64,000 nucleotides of DNA from Rubrivivax albus (GTDB taxonomy: Bacteria > Pseudomonadota > Gammaproteobacteria > Burkholderiales > Burkholderiaceae_C). The position numbers were made by a program, and so were the translations under genes. The stretch lies in contig NZ_SACT01000003.1 of assembly GCF_004016515.1 (NCBI RefSeq), positions 434,001 through 498,000 of the forward strand. The letters are read 5' to 3'. The notes beneath the pieces are model-generated. The model did no database searches, was not told the DNA's origin, and saw nothing but the letters and a program-made list of their open reading frames with translations. Shown in pieces: positions 15,553 to 24,417 of this stretch (the stretch's first letter is position 1; each line of letters opens with the position of its first letter).

Positions 15553-16404
15553 TCAGCGAGCCGGCTTCACCTCGAAGGCCAGCGTCACGAAGCGGCTGTC
15601 CCAGCGGTCGGACCCGTCGGGCGCCGGGCGCAGTTCGGTGCCGCGCAGCAGCCAGCGGCCGGCCGCCGGCAGGCGCAGTGCCAGGCGGCCTTCGGCGTCG
15701 GTGCGGCGCCAGACGCCGACGCCGCTGCCGTCGCCCACCAGCTGCAGCGGCTGGCCGGCCAGCGGCTGGCCGTCGCGCAGCAGCTGGAAACGCACGCTGT
15801 CGCCGGCGCGCAGCGGGCGGCGCGCCGCGTCCACGCGCAGGTCCAGGCCGAGCGCCGGCAAGGCCGGCGTGGCCACGGCCGCCGTGTCGCCCTCGCCATC
15901 GAGCTCGATGCGCGCGTGCTTGACGTAGGTCTCCTGCCACCGCACGCCGCGCGCCTTCAGGGCCGCCCAGCGTTCACGGACCGCCGGCAGCGCCTGCACC
16001 TCGTCGAGGTAGATGTCCACCGTCGGGTCGTCGATGTCGATGTCGATGGGCACCAGGCGCGCCCAGCAGCTGACCGACACCACCGGCGACACCGGCCGCC
16101 CGGTGCGCAGGGCCAGCACCGGGGGCGCATTCACCGCGCTGTCGAACCACTGCCGGATGCCGTCCAGCGACAGCTCCACGCCGTCACGCAGCGGCTTCTC
16201 GCGCACGCCATCGCCCACGCAGCCGCTGTCGGCCAGCTGCTGCGGCGCGACGGCCACCTCGTAGCGCGGGTAGGCCGTGCCGGTGCCCAGCGCCAGCACC
16301 AGCTGCCCGCGCGGCGTGGGCGGCAGCGGCGTGAACCAGGAGTCGTGGGCCGCGGCCGACGTCACCGTGGCCGCGCAGAGCCAGGCCAGCGCGATCCGCC
16401 GCAT
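15553..16404 (-). CDS. DUF4198 periplasmic protein
   Basis: A 283-residue exported protein with a short signal peptide (MRRIALAWLCAATVTSAAA, cleavage before HDSWF). The mature N-terminus HDSWFTPLPP and the beta-sandwich pattern that follows, ending in LRLPAAGRWLLRGTELR and FEVKPAR, are the DUF4198 (nickel/cobalt uptake-associated) architecture. ATG 16404 overlaps the last base of the TonB-receptor stop codon (TGATG), so it is translated together with the receptor. A periplasmic partner that receives or delivers a metal or ligand for the receptor is inferred. It is convergent with the SHMT-like gene 12 bases away. Confidence 0.85.
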   Translation of the reverse strand: MRRIALAWLCAATVTSAAAHDSWFTPLPPTPRGQLVLALGTGTAYPRYEVAVAPQQLADSGCVGDGVREKPLRDGVELSLDGIRQWFDSAVNAPPVLALRTGRPVSPVVSVSCWARLVPIDIDIDDPTVDIYLDEVQALPAVRERWAALKARGVRWQETYVKHARIELDGEGDTAAVATPALPALGLDLRVDAARRPLRAGDSVRFQLLRDGQPLAGQPLQLVGDGSGVGVWRRTDAEGRLALRLPAAGRWLLRGTELRPAPDGSDRWDSRFVTLAFEVKPAR

Positions 16405-18467
16405 CAGAAGCGCGCCTGCAGCGTCAGCCGCAGCGTGCGCGGCTCCGCCGGGTGCACGTGGCGGTCTTCGACCGGTGCGGCCTCGCCGGGCAGCTGGGAT
16501 TCGTAGAAGTACTGGATGTCGTTGACGTCGCGGTCGAGCAGGTTGAAGACGTCCAGCGTCAGCGCCACGCGCTCGCCGAAGGCGCGTGTGAGCCGCAGGT
16601 TCATGGTGGACGCCGGACGCGAGCGCACGCTGTCGTCCTCGATCAGCGCGCCACTGCCCAGGTAACGCCACTGCAGGCTGGCGGTCCAGCCCTGCACGTC
16701 CTTGACCGTGGCCGCGACGGAGGCCACGGTGTCCACCGCGTTGGGGATGCGGCTGCCGTCGTCGAAGCGTCCGCGGCTGAGCGCGAGGTCGGCGTCGAAC
16801 AGGAACCACGGCACGGGCACCCAGCGGTTGTTCCACTCGATGCCGCGCCGGCGGCTGCCGGCGCTGGCTTCGGTGGCGCCGGCGTCACCCACGTAGACCA
16901 GCTCGGAATCGGAGCGCAGCGTCCACAGTGCCACCGAGGTCTGCAGGCCCGGCAGCGCCTGCGTGCGCCAGCCGATCTCGGCGCCGGTCACCGGCACCAG
17001 CGGCGGCACGCGGTCCACCGGGTCTCCGGTCTTCGGGTCCAGCGTGGCCGTCATGCCGCGCGCGTCGTTGCTGTGGAAGCCGCGGCCGGCGTTGACGAAG
17101 AACTCGTGCTTGGGGTGCGGCAGCCAGATGAGCGCCGCCTTCGGCGACAGCAGGCTGTCGCTGGCCTTGCCGCCGTTGGCCGGCAGCGTGAGCGCGTCGA
17201 CGTTCGCGCGCAGGTGGTCGGCGCGCAGGCCCACCACCGCCCGCCACTGCGGCGTGAACTCCACGGCGGTGGTGCCGAAGACACCCAGCTGGTGCAGGCG
17301 GATGCGGTCCTCGCGCACGGTGGCGGTGACGCGGCGCGCCGCACTGTCGTAGAGGCCGTTGCGGATGCGGTCGTGCCGCCACTGCACGCCGAAGGCCGAA
17401 CGCGCCGGCAGCTCGCCGAGGTCGTGGTTGAAGGTGTGGGTCAGCTCGGCGCCGGCCACGGTGCGGCGGTCGGCCTGCCTGAACTGGTCGCCATCGGCCG
17501 GGCGCTCCAGCGCATAGGTGAAGTTCGAATACAGGTCGAGTTCGTAGCCGACGAGGTAGGCCGCCGCCGTGGTGCGCCCGCGCGCGGTGTCCACGTGCCA
17601 GTCGCCGGACAGCGACTGCCGGCGCGAATGGCCGCCGGTGGTGGGGTCCAGGCTGTCGTAGCGGCCGAAGCCCGAACCGGGCACCAGCAGGCGTTCGGGG
17701 ATCTGGTCTGTGGCCGTCCACTGCGCGTCATAGGCCATCGCCAGCACACTCCAGCCGTTGCTGCGCTTGCCGCCGCTGAGCTGCAGCACGCCGTTGCGCT
17801 TGCGCAGGTCCTGCGGCACGGTCCAGGGGCCATCGGTGTCCAGCGCCTCCACGGCGCCCAGCAGCACGGTGTCGGGCGCCACGTCCATCGACGCGCCGAG
17901 CACGCCGCGGCGGTAGCCGTGGTCCCCGAAGGTGACCTGCCCGAAGGGCGCGGCCACGCGCGGCAGCAGGTGGATGTCCACCGAGCCGGCGGCGGCGAAG
18001 TCGCCCACGCGCGCGTCGTAGGGCCCCTTGCGGTAGTCCATGCGCGAGACCAGCTCGGGGATCAGCGGGTTCAGGTCGGTGTAGCCCTGGCCGTGGCCGT
18101 GCGACGGCAGGTTCAGCGGCATGCCGGCCAGCGTGGTGGCGAAGTCGGTGCCGTGGTCGAGGTTGAAGCCGCGCAGGAAGTACTGGTTGGCCTTGCCGTC
18201 GCCCGAGTGCTGGGTGACGATGACGCCGGGCACGAACTCCAGCACCTCGCCCGGGCGCTGCGCCGGGCGGCTTTCGAGCAGCGCGCGGTTGATGGTGCCG
18301 GCCGACGCCGCGTCCTGCGTGCCGACGGCGTTGTCGTAGTGGCCCTGGATGACGATGGTCTGCGGCGCGGCGGTGACCGGGCCGCCGTGGTTGGCCAGCG
18401 CGGGGGTGACGCAGGCCGCGGCCCACGCCGCGGCCCACGCCGGAACGGCGAGCGGATGACGTTTCAT
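16404..18467 (-). CDS. TonB-dependent outer-membrane receptor
   Basis: A 687-residue receptor with a signal peptide (residues 1-25, cleavage after PALA). The plug domain begins at about residue 45 and includes LESRPAQRPGEVLEFVPGVI and the conserved NQYFLRGFNLDHGTDF; no long N-terminal signalling domain and no clear TonB box. The remainder is a 22-strand barrel ending in aromatic Phe (TLRLTLQARF), the outer-membrane insertion signal. An N-terminal His-rich spot (ANHGGP) and SHGHGQGY in the plug could contact metal. The linked DUF4198 gene suggests transport of a metal or a metal chelate rather than a siderophore, but this is inference. Confidence 0.93.
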   Translation of the reverse strand: MKRHPLAVPAWAAAWAAACVTPALANHGGPVTAAPQTIVIQGHYDNAVGTQDAASAGTINRALLESRPAQRPGEVLEFVPGVIVTQHSGDGKANQYFLRGFNLDHGTDFATTLAGMPLNLPSHGHGQGYTDLNPLIPELVSRMDYRKGPYDARVGDFAAAGSVDIHLLPRVAAPFGQVTFGDHGYRRGVLGASMDVAPDTVLLGAVEALDTDGPWTVPQDLRKRNGVLQLSGGKRSNGWSVLAMAYDAQWTATDQIPERLLVPGSGFGRYDSLDPTTGGHSRRQSLSGDWHVDTARGRTTAAAYLVGYELDLYSNFTYALERPADGDQFRQADRRTVAGAELTHTFNHDLGELPARSAFGVQWRHDRIRNGLYDSAARRVTATVREDRIRLHQLGVFGTTAVEFTPQWRAVVGLRADHLRANVDALTLPANGGKASDSLLSPKAALIWLPHPKHEFFVNAGRGFHSNDARGMTATLDPKTGDPVDRVPPLVPVTGAEIGWRTQALPGLQTSVALWTLRSDSELVYVGDAGATEASAGSRRRGIEWNNRWVPVPWFLFDADLALSRGRFDDGSRIPNAVDTVASVAATVKDVQGWTASLQWRYLGSGALIEDDSVRSRPASTMNLRLTRAFGERVALTLDVFNLLDRDVNDIQYFYESQLPGEAAPVEDRHVHPAEPRTLRLTLQARF

Positions 18468-18476
18468 GGGGTTCCT

Positions 18477-19457
18477 TTACGCCGCGCCGCGGCAGGTGGA
18501 TGCAATGGCAGCTTCCAGCGCATCGACGAAGGTCTTCGCCACCGGGAAACCGGTCTGCTCGGTGATCTCCGCGAAGCAGGTGGGGCTGGTGACGTTGATT
18601 TCGGTGAGCCGGCTGCCGATGACGTCCAGCCCCACCAGCAGCAGCCCGCGCGCGGCCAGCACCGGGCCCAGGGCCTCGGCGATGCGGCGGTCGTCGTCGG
18701 ACAGCGGCCGCGCCACGCCCTTGCCGCCGGCGGCCAGGTTGCCGCGGATCTCGCTGCCCTGCGGGATGCGCGCCAGGCAGTAGGGCACCGGCACGCCGCC
18801 GATGAGCAGGATGCGCTTGTCTCCGTCGGCGATCTCCGGCAGGTACTTCTGCACCATCACGCTGGTGGCGCCGCCCTGGTTGAGCGTCTCCATGATGCTG
18901 CCCAGGTTCAGGCCGTCGGGCCCGACGCGGAAGATGCCCATGCCGCCCATGCCGTCCAGCGGCTTGAGGATGATGTCGTGGTGCGCGGCGTGGAAGCGGC
19001 GGATGTCGGCCGGGTCCCGCGTGACCAGGGTCTCGCCGATGTGCTCGGGGAACTCCAGGATGGCCAGCTTCTCCGGGTGCTCGCGCAGCGCGCTGGGACG
19101 GTTGAAGACGCGCGCGCCTTCCCGTTCGGCCTGGCTGAGCAGGTGGGTGGCGTAGAAGTATTCGCTGTCAAAGGGCGGGTCCTTGCGCATCAGCACGGCG
19201 TCCACGTCCTTCAGCGGCTGCGGGCGCTCGTCGGGCGCCTGCTGCGCGGCGCTGAACCAGTCGGCGCCGGTCCTGCCGGTGAGCGTGATGTCGCGCACGA
19301 AGCCGGTGACCGGCTCGCCGCGCTGCCAGCGCAGGTCCTGCGGTGTGCAGGCCATCAGCGTGTGGCCGCGGGCGGCGGCCTCGCGCATCATGGCGAAGGT
19401 GCTGTCCTTGTAGGGCTTGAAGGACTCCAGCGGGTCGGCGACGAAGAGCAGTTTCAT
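18477..19457 (-). CDS. gshB: Glutathione synthetase
   Basis: A 326-residue ATP-grasp ligase joining gamma-glutamylcysteine and glycine, the last step of glutathione synthesis. Signature regions are MKLLFVADPLESFKPYKDST at the start, VLMRKDPPFDSEYFYAT, the ATP-binding DIILKPLDGMGGMGIFR, VMVQKYLPEI and the C-terminal metal-site DVIGSRLTEINVTSPT. Length is close to the usual 316. ATG 19457 overlaps the BenE-like stop by 4 bases. The gene for the first step, gshA, lies 5 kb away on the same strand. Cytoplasmic. Confidence 0.97.
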   Translation of the reverse strand: MKLLFVADPLESFKPYKDSTFAMMREAAARGHTLMACTPQDLRWQRGEPVTGFVRDITLTGRTGADWFSAAQQAPDERPQPLKDVDAVLMRKDPPFDSEYFYATHLLSQAEREGARVFNRPSALREHPEKLAILEFPEHIGETLVTRDPADIRRFHAAHHDIILKPLDGMGGMGIFRVGPDGLNLGSIMETLNQGGATSVMVQKYLPEIADGDKRILLIGGVPVPYCLARIPQGSEIRGNLAAGGKGVARPLSDDDRRIAEALGPVLAARGLLLVGLDVIGSRLTEINVTSPTCFAEITEQTGFPVAKTFVDALEAAIASTCRGAA

Positions 19458-20656
19458 GCGGGTGCGGCGGGTTTGCGCCAGTGTTGCACAGCCAGCGCCA
19501 GCGCGCCGGCGACCACGCCCCAGAAGGCGCTGCCCACGCCCCACAGCACCAGGCCCGACGCGGTGACCAGGAACGTGATCAGCGCCGCCTCGCGCGCGCC
19601 GTCGTCCTTCATCGCCACGGCCAGGCCGCCGCCGATGGTGCCCAGCAGCGCGAAGCCGGCCACGGCCAGCACCAGCGCCTTCGGGAAGGCGGCGATCAGG
19701 CCCACGACCGCACCGCCGAGCAGGCCGAGCACGCCGTAGAACACGCCGGCCATCACCGCGGCGGTGTAGCGCCGCTGCGGGTCGTCATGCGCCTCGCGGC
19801 CCATGCAGATGGCCGCGGTGATGGCGGCCAGGTTGATGGCGTAGCCGCCAAACGGCGCCAGCAGCAGCGTGGTCACGCCGGTGGCGGTGATCACCGGCGA
19901 GATTGGCGTGTCGTAGCCGGCGGCGCGCTGCGCGGCCACGCCGGGCAGGTTCTGCGAGGCCATGGTGACGATGAACAGCGGCAGCGCCAGGCTGACGAAG
20001 GCGGGCCCGGTGAACGACGGCATCGTGAACACCGGCGCCGCCCAGGCCCAATCCACGCCACCGAGCTGCAGCCGGCCCTGCCCGGCGGCGACCAGCGCGC
20101 CCAACGCCAGCACGCCGGGCACGGCATAACGCGGCCACCACCGGCGGCCCAGCAGGTAGGCGGCAAACATCGGCGCCACCAGGCCGAATTCCGGGCCCAG
20201 CTGCAGGAAGGCGTCGATGGCGAAGCGCGCCAGCACGCCGGCCAGCAGCGCCGCCGCCAGCGCCTGCGGGATGCGGTTCATGACACGTTCGAACCCGCCG
20301 CTCGCCCCGGCCACGGTGATCAGCACCGCACAGGCGATGAAGGCACCCGTGGCTTCGGCCATGGTGAAGCCGCCACCGCTGGTGGCCAGAAGTGCCGCGC
20401 CGGGGGTGGACCAGGCTGTGAGCACCGGCTGCCGGTAGCGCAGGCTCAGCCCGATGCTGGTGACCGCCATGCCCAGGCCCAGGGCCCACATCCACGAGAT
20501 GGCCTGCGCCGGCGTGGCGCCGAAGGCGGCGGCGGCCTGGAACACGATGACCACCGAGCTGGTGAACCCCACCAGCACGGCGACGAAGCCGGCGACGACG
20601 GCGGAGATCGACAGGTCTCTCGCCAGGTGGCGCAGGGCCGTGAGCACGCCGATCAA
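19454..20656 (-). CDS. BenE-family transporter
   Basis: A 400-residue membrane protein with about twelve hydrophobic segments of the benzoate/H+ symporter family. Conserved stretches include VLVGFTSSVVIVFQAA, YRQPVLTAWSTPGAALL, NLPGVAAQRAAGYDTPISP and LLAPFGGYAINLAAITAAI. The frame starts with TTG at 20656; a GTG four codons in is an alternative. No benzoate-degradation genes are nearby, so the real substrate is uncertain. The 3' end overlaps gshB by 4 bases and it begins 4 bases after the glutaredoxin-like gene, making one continuous transcription unit with kup. Confidence 0.92.
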   Translation of the reverse strand: MIGVLTALRHLARDLSISAVVAGFVAVLVGFTSSVVIVFQAAAAFGATPAQAISWMWALGLGMAVTSIGLSLRYRQPVLTAWSTPGAALLATSGGGFTMAEATGAFIACAVLITVAGASGGFERVMNRIPQALAAALLAGVLARFAIDAFLQLGPEFGLVAPMFAAYLLGRRWWPRYAVPGVLALGALVAAGQGRLQLGGVDWAWAAPVFTMPSFTGPAFVSLALPLFIVTMASQNLPGVAAQRAAGYDTPISPVITATGVTTLLLAPFGGYAINLAAITAAICMGREAHDDPQRRYTAAVMAGVFYGVLGLLGGAVVGLIAAFPKALVLAVAGFALLGTIGGGLAVAMKDDGAREAALITFLVTASGLVLWGVGSAFWGVVAGALALAVQHWRKPAAPA

Positions 20657-20660
20657 CCGC

Positions 20661-21032
20661 TCAGCCGAGCAGCGTCGCGAGTTCGCCGCTGTCGATCAGC
20701 CGGCCCAGGTCGTCCGCGCCACCAACCAGCACGCCCTTGACGAAGACCATCGGGAAGGTAGGCCAGCCGGTCCACAGCTTCAGCGCGTTGCGGCGCCGCC
20801 AGTCGGTCAGGTAGCCGCCGTAGTCCAGGTCGTGGTGGGCTACACCGGCGGCGTCCAGGCGGCGGCGGGCGCGGCGCACGAAAGGGTTGCCTCGCATGCC
20901 GACCACGACCACGGCGTGCGCCGAGCAGGCGGCCTCGACCTCGGCGACGATCTCCCGGTGCAGGCTGGCCACATGGGCACGGATGGCCGGATGCAGGCGT
21001 GCTGCGGGCAGCAGGGGGCGGGTGTCGTCCAT
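20661..21032 (-). CDS. Glutaredoxin-fold protein lacking the active-site cysteine
   Basis: A 123-residue protein. The core is glutaredoxin-like: VVVVGMRGNPFVRRARRRLD (beta-1/alpha-1), HHDLDYGG, WPTFPMVFVKGVLVGGADDL (the cis-proline TFP turn and the GG-D glutathione-binding loop of monothiol glutaredoxins). The position of the active-site CxxC/CGFS is GNPFVRR, so no redox cysteine is present; the only cysteine is in a helix before the fold. It therefore keeps glutathione/Fe-S-type binding features without thiol chemistry. Start ATG 21032 overlaps the last base of the kup stop codon (TGATG). Neighbours are gshB and kup. Confidence 0.82.
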   Translation of the reverse strand: MDDTRPLLPAARLHPAIRAHVASLHREIVAEVEAACSAHAVVVVGMRGNPFVRRARRRLDAAGVAHHDLDYGGYLTDWRRRNALKLWTGWPTFPMVFVKGVLVGGADDLGRLIDSGELATLLG

Positions 21033-22921
21033 CAGATCTGTACCTTGGTGCCCAGCTCGACCACGCGGTTGGGCGGCAGCGAGAGGAAGTCGGCCGCGGC
21101 CGACGCGTTGCGGTGCAGCGCGGCGAAGAGTTTCTCGCGCCACAGCGACATGCCGCCGCCCAGGCGCGGGTCCACCACGTCGCGGCTGAGGAAGTAGCTG
21201 GTGTCCATCTCCGGCAGCGGTACGCCACGGCCCTCCAGCAGCTTCAGCGCCTGCGGCACGTCGGGGTCGTTCTTGAAGCCGAAGTGCAGCGTCACCTGCC
21301 AGCAGTCGCGGCCCAGCGGCTGCATCTCCACACGCTTGTCGAAACCGACCCACGGCACCTCGTGGTGCCGCACGCTGACGAACAGGTTGTACTCGTGCAG
21401 CACCTTGTTGTGCTTGAGGTTGTGCAGCAGCGCGTTGGGCACCAGGCCCTCCTCGGCGGCCAGGAACACCGCCGTGCCGGCCACGCGCTGGGGCGGGCTG
21501 ACGAACACCGCGTCCAGGAACACGTCGAGCGCCAGCGCCTCCTGGCGCAGCTGCTCGCTCATCAGCCGCCGGCCCTTGGCCCATGTGAGCATCAGCGTGA
21601 ACATGCCGATGCCGATGACCAGCGGGAACCAGCCGCCGGCCAGCAGCTTCAGCGCATTGGACGCGAAGAACAGCACGTCGACGACGAAGAACACCCCGGT
21701 GGCGCCGAGGCACAGCCACAGCGGGTACTTCCAGCCGTAGCGCAGCACGAAGAAGGTCATCACCGTGGTGATGGTCATGTCCAGCGTGACCGCGATGCCG
21801 TAGGCCGCGGCCAGCGCCGACGACGACTTGAACAGCGCCACCGCCAGCACCACGAAGACGAACAGGCCCCAGTTGACCATCGGCACGTAGATCTGGCCGG
21901 TGTCACGCACCGAGGTGTGCAGGACGCGCATGCGCGGCAGCAGGCCCAGCTGGATCGCCTGCTTGGTGACCGAGAAGGCGGCCGTGATCAGCGCCTGCGA
22001 CGCGATGACGGTGGCTGCGGTGGCCAGGAACACCAGCGGCAGCCGGGCCCAGGCCGGCGCCATCAGGTAGAACGGATTCTCGACCGCGTCGGGCTGCGCC
22101 AGCAGCAGCGCGCCCTGGCCGAAGTAGTTGACCACCAGCGCTGGCATCACGATGGCGTACCAGGCCACGCGGATGGGCAGCTTGCCGAAGTGGCCGAGGT
22201 CGGCATAGAGGGCCTCGCCGCCGGTGACCACCAGCACCACCGCCCCCAGCGCGATGAAGGCCGTGCCCGGGTGTGCGGCGATGAAACCCAGCGCCTGCAG
22301 CGGGTTCAGCGCCGCCAGCACCGCAGGGTTGGCCAGCACCTGCGGCAGGCCCAGGCTCGCGAGCACCGCGAACCACACCAGCGTGATGGGCCCAAAGGCG
22401 CGGCCAATGCCGCCGGTGCCGAAGCGCTGCACCGCGAACAGCGCGGTCAGCACGAGCAGCGTGATCGGCAGCACGGCGTCGTGCAGGGCCGGGTTGGCCA
22501 CCGCCACCTCCAGGCCCTCGACGGCCGAGAGCACGCTGATGGCCGGCGTGATGACGCCGTCGCCGTAGAACACCGCGGTGCCGAACATGCCCACCACCAG
22601 CAGCGTGCGCCGCAGCGCCGGCCGGTCGGCCACGGCCTTGGTGGCCAGCGCCAGCATGGCGATCAGGCCGCCCTCGCCGTGGTTGTCGGCGCGCAGGATC
22701 AGCAGCACGTACTTCAGCGAGACGATCACCGTGATCGTCCAGAAGATCAGCGACAGCACGCCCAGCACGTTGGCCGGCGTGACGTCCACGTGGCCGGCGT
22801 GGAAGACCTCCTTGAGCGCATACAGCGGGCTGGTGCCGATGTCGCCGTAGACGACACCCAGCGCGGCCAGCGTCAGCGCGGCCAGGGCCTTCGGGGTGCG
22901 GGGGGAGGATGCTGCAGTCAA
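21032..22921 (-). CDS. kup: Low-affinity potassium transport system protein Kup
   Basis: A 629-residue KUP/HAK potassium uptake protein, the normal length. The N-terminal signature [18 protein letters not shown] and the GGLIAMLAL and [20 protein letters not shown] blocks of the family are intact, followed by about 12 membrane helices and a soluble C-terminal domain (residues 445-629). The start is TTG at 22921; no ATG lies near enough to give the conserved N-terminus. It acts as a K+/H+ symporter in the inner membrane. It is coupled to the cysteine-free glutaredoxin-like gene and preceded by a strong hairpin that separates it from the PEP-CTERM gene. Confidence 0.97.
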   Translation of the reverse strand: MTAASSPRTPKALAALTLAALGVVYGDIGTSPLYALKEVFHAGHVDVTPANVLGVLSLIFWTITVIVSLKYVLLILRADNHGEGGLIAMLALATKAVADRPALRRTLLVVGMFGTAVFYGDGVITPAISVLSAVEGLEVAVANPALHDAVLPITLLVLTALFAVQRFGTGGIGRAFGPITLVWFAVLASLGLPQVLANPAVLAALNPLQALGFIAAHPGTAFIALGAVVLVVTGGEALYADLGHFGKLPIRVAWYAIVMPALVVNYFGQGALLLAQPDAVENPFYLMAPAWARLPLVFLATAATVIASQALITAAFSVTKQAIQLGLLPRMRVLHTSVRDTGQIYVPMVNWGLFVFVVLAVALFKSSSALAAAYGIAVTLDMTITTVMTFFVLRYGWKYPLWLCLGATGVFFVVDVLFFASNALKLLAGGWFPLVIGIGMFTLMLTWAKGRRLMSEQLRQEALALDVFLDAVFVSPPQRVAGTAVFLAAEEGLVPNALLHNLKHNKVLHEYNLFVSVRHHEVPWVGFDKRVEMQPLGRDCWQVTLHFGFKNDPDVPQALKLLEGRGVPLPEMDTSYFLSRDVVDPRLGGGMSLWREKLFAALHRNASAAADFLSLPPNRVVELGTKVQI

Positions 22922-22973
22922 GACGCCGGGACGGCGCCTTGCGCGCGGTCAAGCCGGGAGGAGGCGGATGTTA

Positions 22974-23006
22974 CGCCGGCCCTTGTGCACCGCACAAGGG
23001 CCGGCG
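22974..23006 (-). terminator. Perfect 15-bp hairpin between the PEP-CTERM gene and kup
   Basis: CGCCGGCCCTTGTGC (22974-22988) and its exact complement (22992-23006) pair around a 3-base loop, 10 bases past the PEP-CTERM stop. There is no T-tract, but the stability makes it the likely transcript end for the gene before kup. Confidence 0.7.
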
Positions 23007-23015
23007 ATCCGCGAC

Positions 23016-24227
23016 TCAGCCGCGGCGGCGACGCAGCGTGCCGGCCACGCCCAGAGCCAGTGCGGCCAGCGCCAGGCTGCCCGGCTCCGGCACCGCGGAA
23101 GACTCGATGCGCAGCGTGAACTGGTCACCGTCGAAGCCGGTGGGGTCGACGAAGAAGGTCAGGTTGAACTTGGCCAGGTCGTCGATGCTGTCGGCGCCGG
23201 CCAGGCAGGCCGTACCCGCCCCGACGTCGGCGCAGCTCTGCAGCCCACCGGCGGACAGCGCGATCAGCAGCGCGTCCAGGCTGTCGTAGGCGATGCCGTC
23301 GTGGCCATAGGCCAGCGTGGCCACCGAACCATCGCCCAGGATCTCGCGGTTCTGCACCCAGCTGCCGTCGGCCAGCTGGTGGGCCACCAGCACGTCGTCG
23401 GTGTCGGCATTGCCGTCGCTGTCGTAGAAGAAGCCCAGCGGCAGCTCGCCGTACGACAGCATGGGGCCGAACAGCGACGCGTAGTCGCCGAACAGGCCGG
23501 TCGACACGAAACGGTCCTCGCCGGTGAAGGCCATGTCGAAGCCGGCGCGGGCCTGCGAGAAGTAGCCGGTGATCGTGTGCACGTCGTCGATGTCGCCGAA
23601 CAGCCCGTTGGCGAACAGCGCGCTGAACTGGCTGTTGTTGGGCTCGCGGCCATCGAAGCTCTGCTTGAAGCTCAGGCCATCCCCGATGCCCGAACCGACG
23701 AACCCCGTGCCGACACCGGTGCCCAGGCTGACCTGGAAGCTGCCCAGGCGGCCGTCGGTCGCGTTGCCGAAGGCAGTGAAGAACTTGTAGAGGCCGTCGT
23801 TGCCGGCGGTCGAGAAGGTGCCGTCCGGGTTCAGGTTGAACACGAGGTCGGTGGCCTCATGGCCGGTGCGCTGGAACTTCAGGCGCTTGCCGCTCTGCTT
23901 CGCGCTGTTGCAACTGGCCGGCGAGTTGGCCATCACGCAGTTGTAGACGTCGCCATTGGACGGCGGTACGCCGGGCGCCGCATCGTTGACGATCTTCAGC
24001 CCCGGCGTGTCCGACTCGCTGCCGTCGAAGACCACCTTGCCACTGCTGCGGGCACCGGCTTCACCCGGCGCGCGGTCGTAGATGACGCTCTCGCCGGCCA
24101 CGCCGTTGATGGCCGTGCTCACGGCCACGTTGTCGGTGTTCCAGCCCGTGATCACCGGGGCCGCCTGCAGCCCGGTGCCCGACAACACCAGGGCCGCCGC
24201 GACGGCCACACCCTTCTTGCTCCACAT
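23016..24227 (-). CDS. PEP-CTERM sorting-signal exported protein (choice-of-anchor F type)
   Basis: A 403-residue exported protein with an N-terminal signal peptide (MWSKKGVAVAAALVLSGTGLQA) and a C-terminal VPEPGSLALAALALG hydrophobic stretch followed by RRRR, the PEP-CTERM sorting tag recognised by exosortase. The body begins PVITGWNTDNVAVSTAINGV and is Gly/Asp/Asn-rich with probable beta structure, as in the choice-of-anchor F family. No exosortase is in the window, so it must be encoded elsewhere. ATG 24227 has GGAG 8 bases upstream. It stands alone between kup and gshA. Confidence 0.88.
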   Translation of the reverse strand: MWSKKGVAVAAALVLSGTGLQAAPVITGWNTDNVAVSTAINGVAGESVIYDRAPGEAGARSSGKVVFDGSESDTPGLKIVNDAAPGVPPSNGDVYNCVMANSPASCNSAKQSGKRLKFQRTGHEATDLVFNLNPDGTFSTAGNDGLYKFFTAFGNATDGRLGSFQVSLGTGVGTGFVGSGIGDGLSFKQSFDGREPNNSQFSALFANGLFGDIDDVHTITGYFSQARAGFDMAFTGEDRFVSTGLFGDYASLFGPMLSYGELPLGFFYDSDGNADTDDVLVAHQLADGSWVQNREILGDGSVATLAYGHDGIAYDSLDALLIALSAGGLQSCADVGAGTACLAGADSIDDLAKFNLTFFVDPTGFDGDQFTLRIESSAVPEPGSLALAALALGVAGTLRRRRG

Positions 24228-24417
24228 GGGTTCGCTCCGTTTCCGGTGCTGCATCGCGGCCTGGCCCTCCCAGCCCTGCGTGCACCACTCGAAGCGAAAT
24301 ATTCCCTACGGGGCAGGGTACCAGAACCCCGTGACTGAGTGTTTCAAGGGCAACGCCGGAGGCAAATTGATCCACCTCAAAGCGGGCCTCAGCCCGCGCC
24401 GCCGTGCGGCAACGGGC

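Noticed and set aside
16452..19739. A plus-strand open frame of 1095 codons opposite the TonB receptor and gshB
   Set aside because: Low-complexity Val/Gly/His/Arg translation with no motifs; the minus strand carries two well-recognised genes.
20999..23119. A plus-strand open frame of about 700 codons opposite kup
   Set aside because: Gln/His/Arg-rich translation typical of an antisense frame; kup is unmistakable on the other strand.
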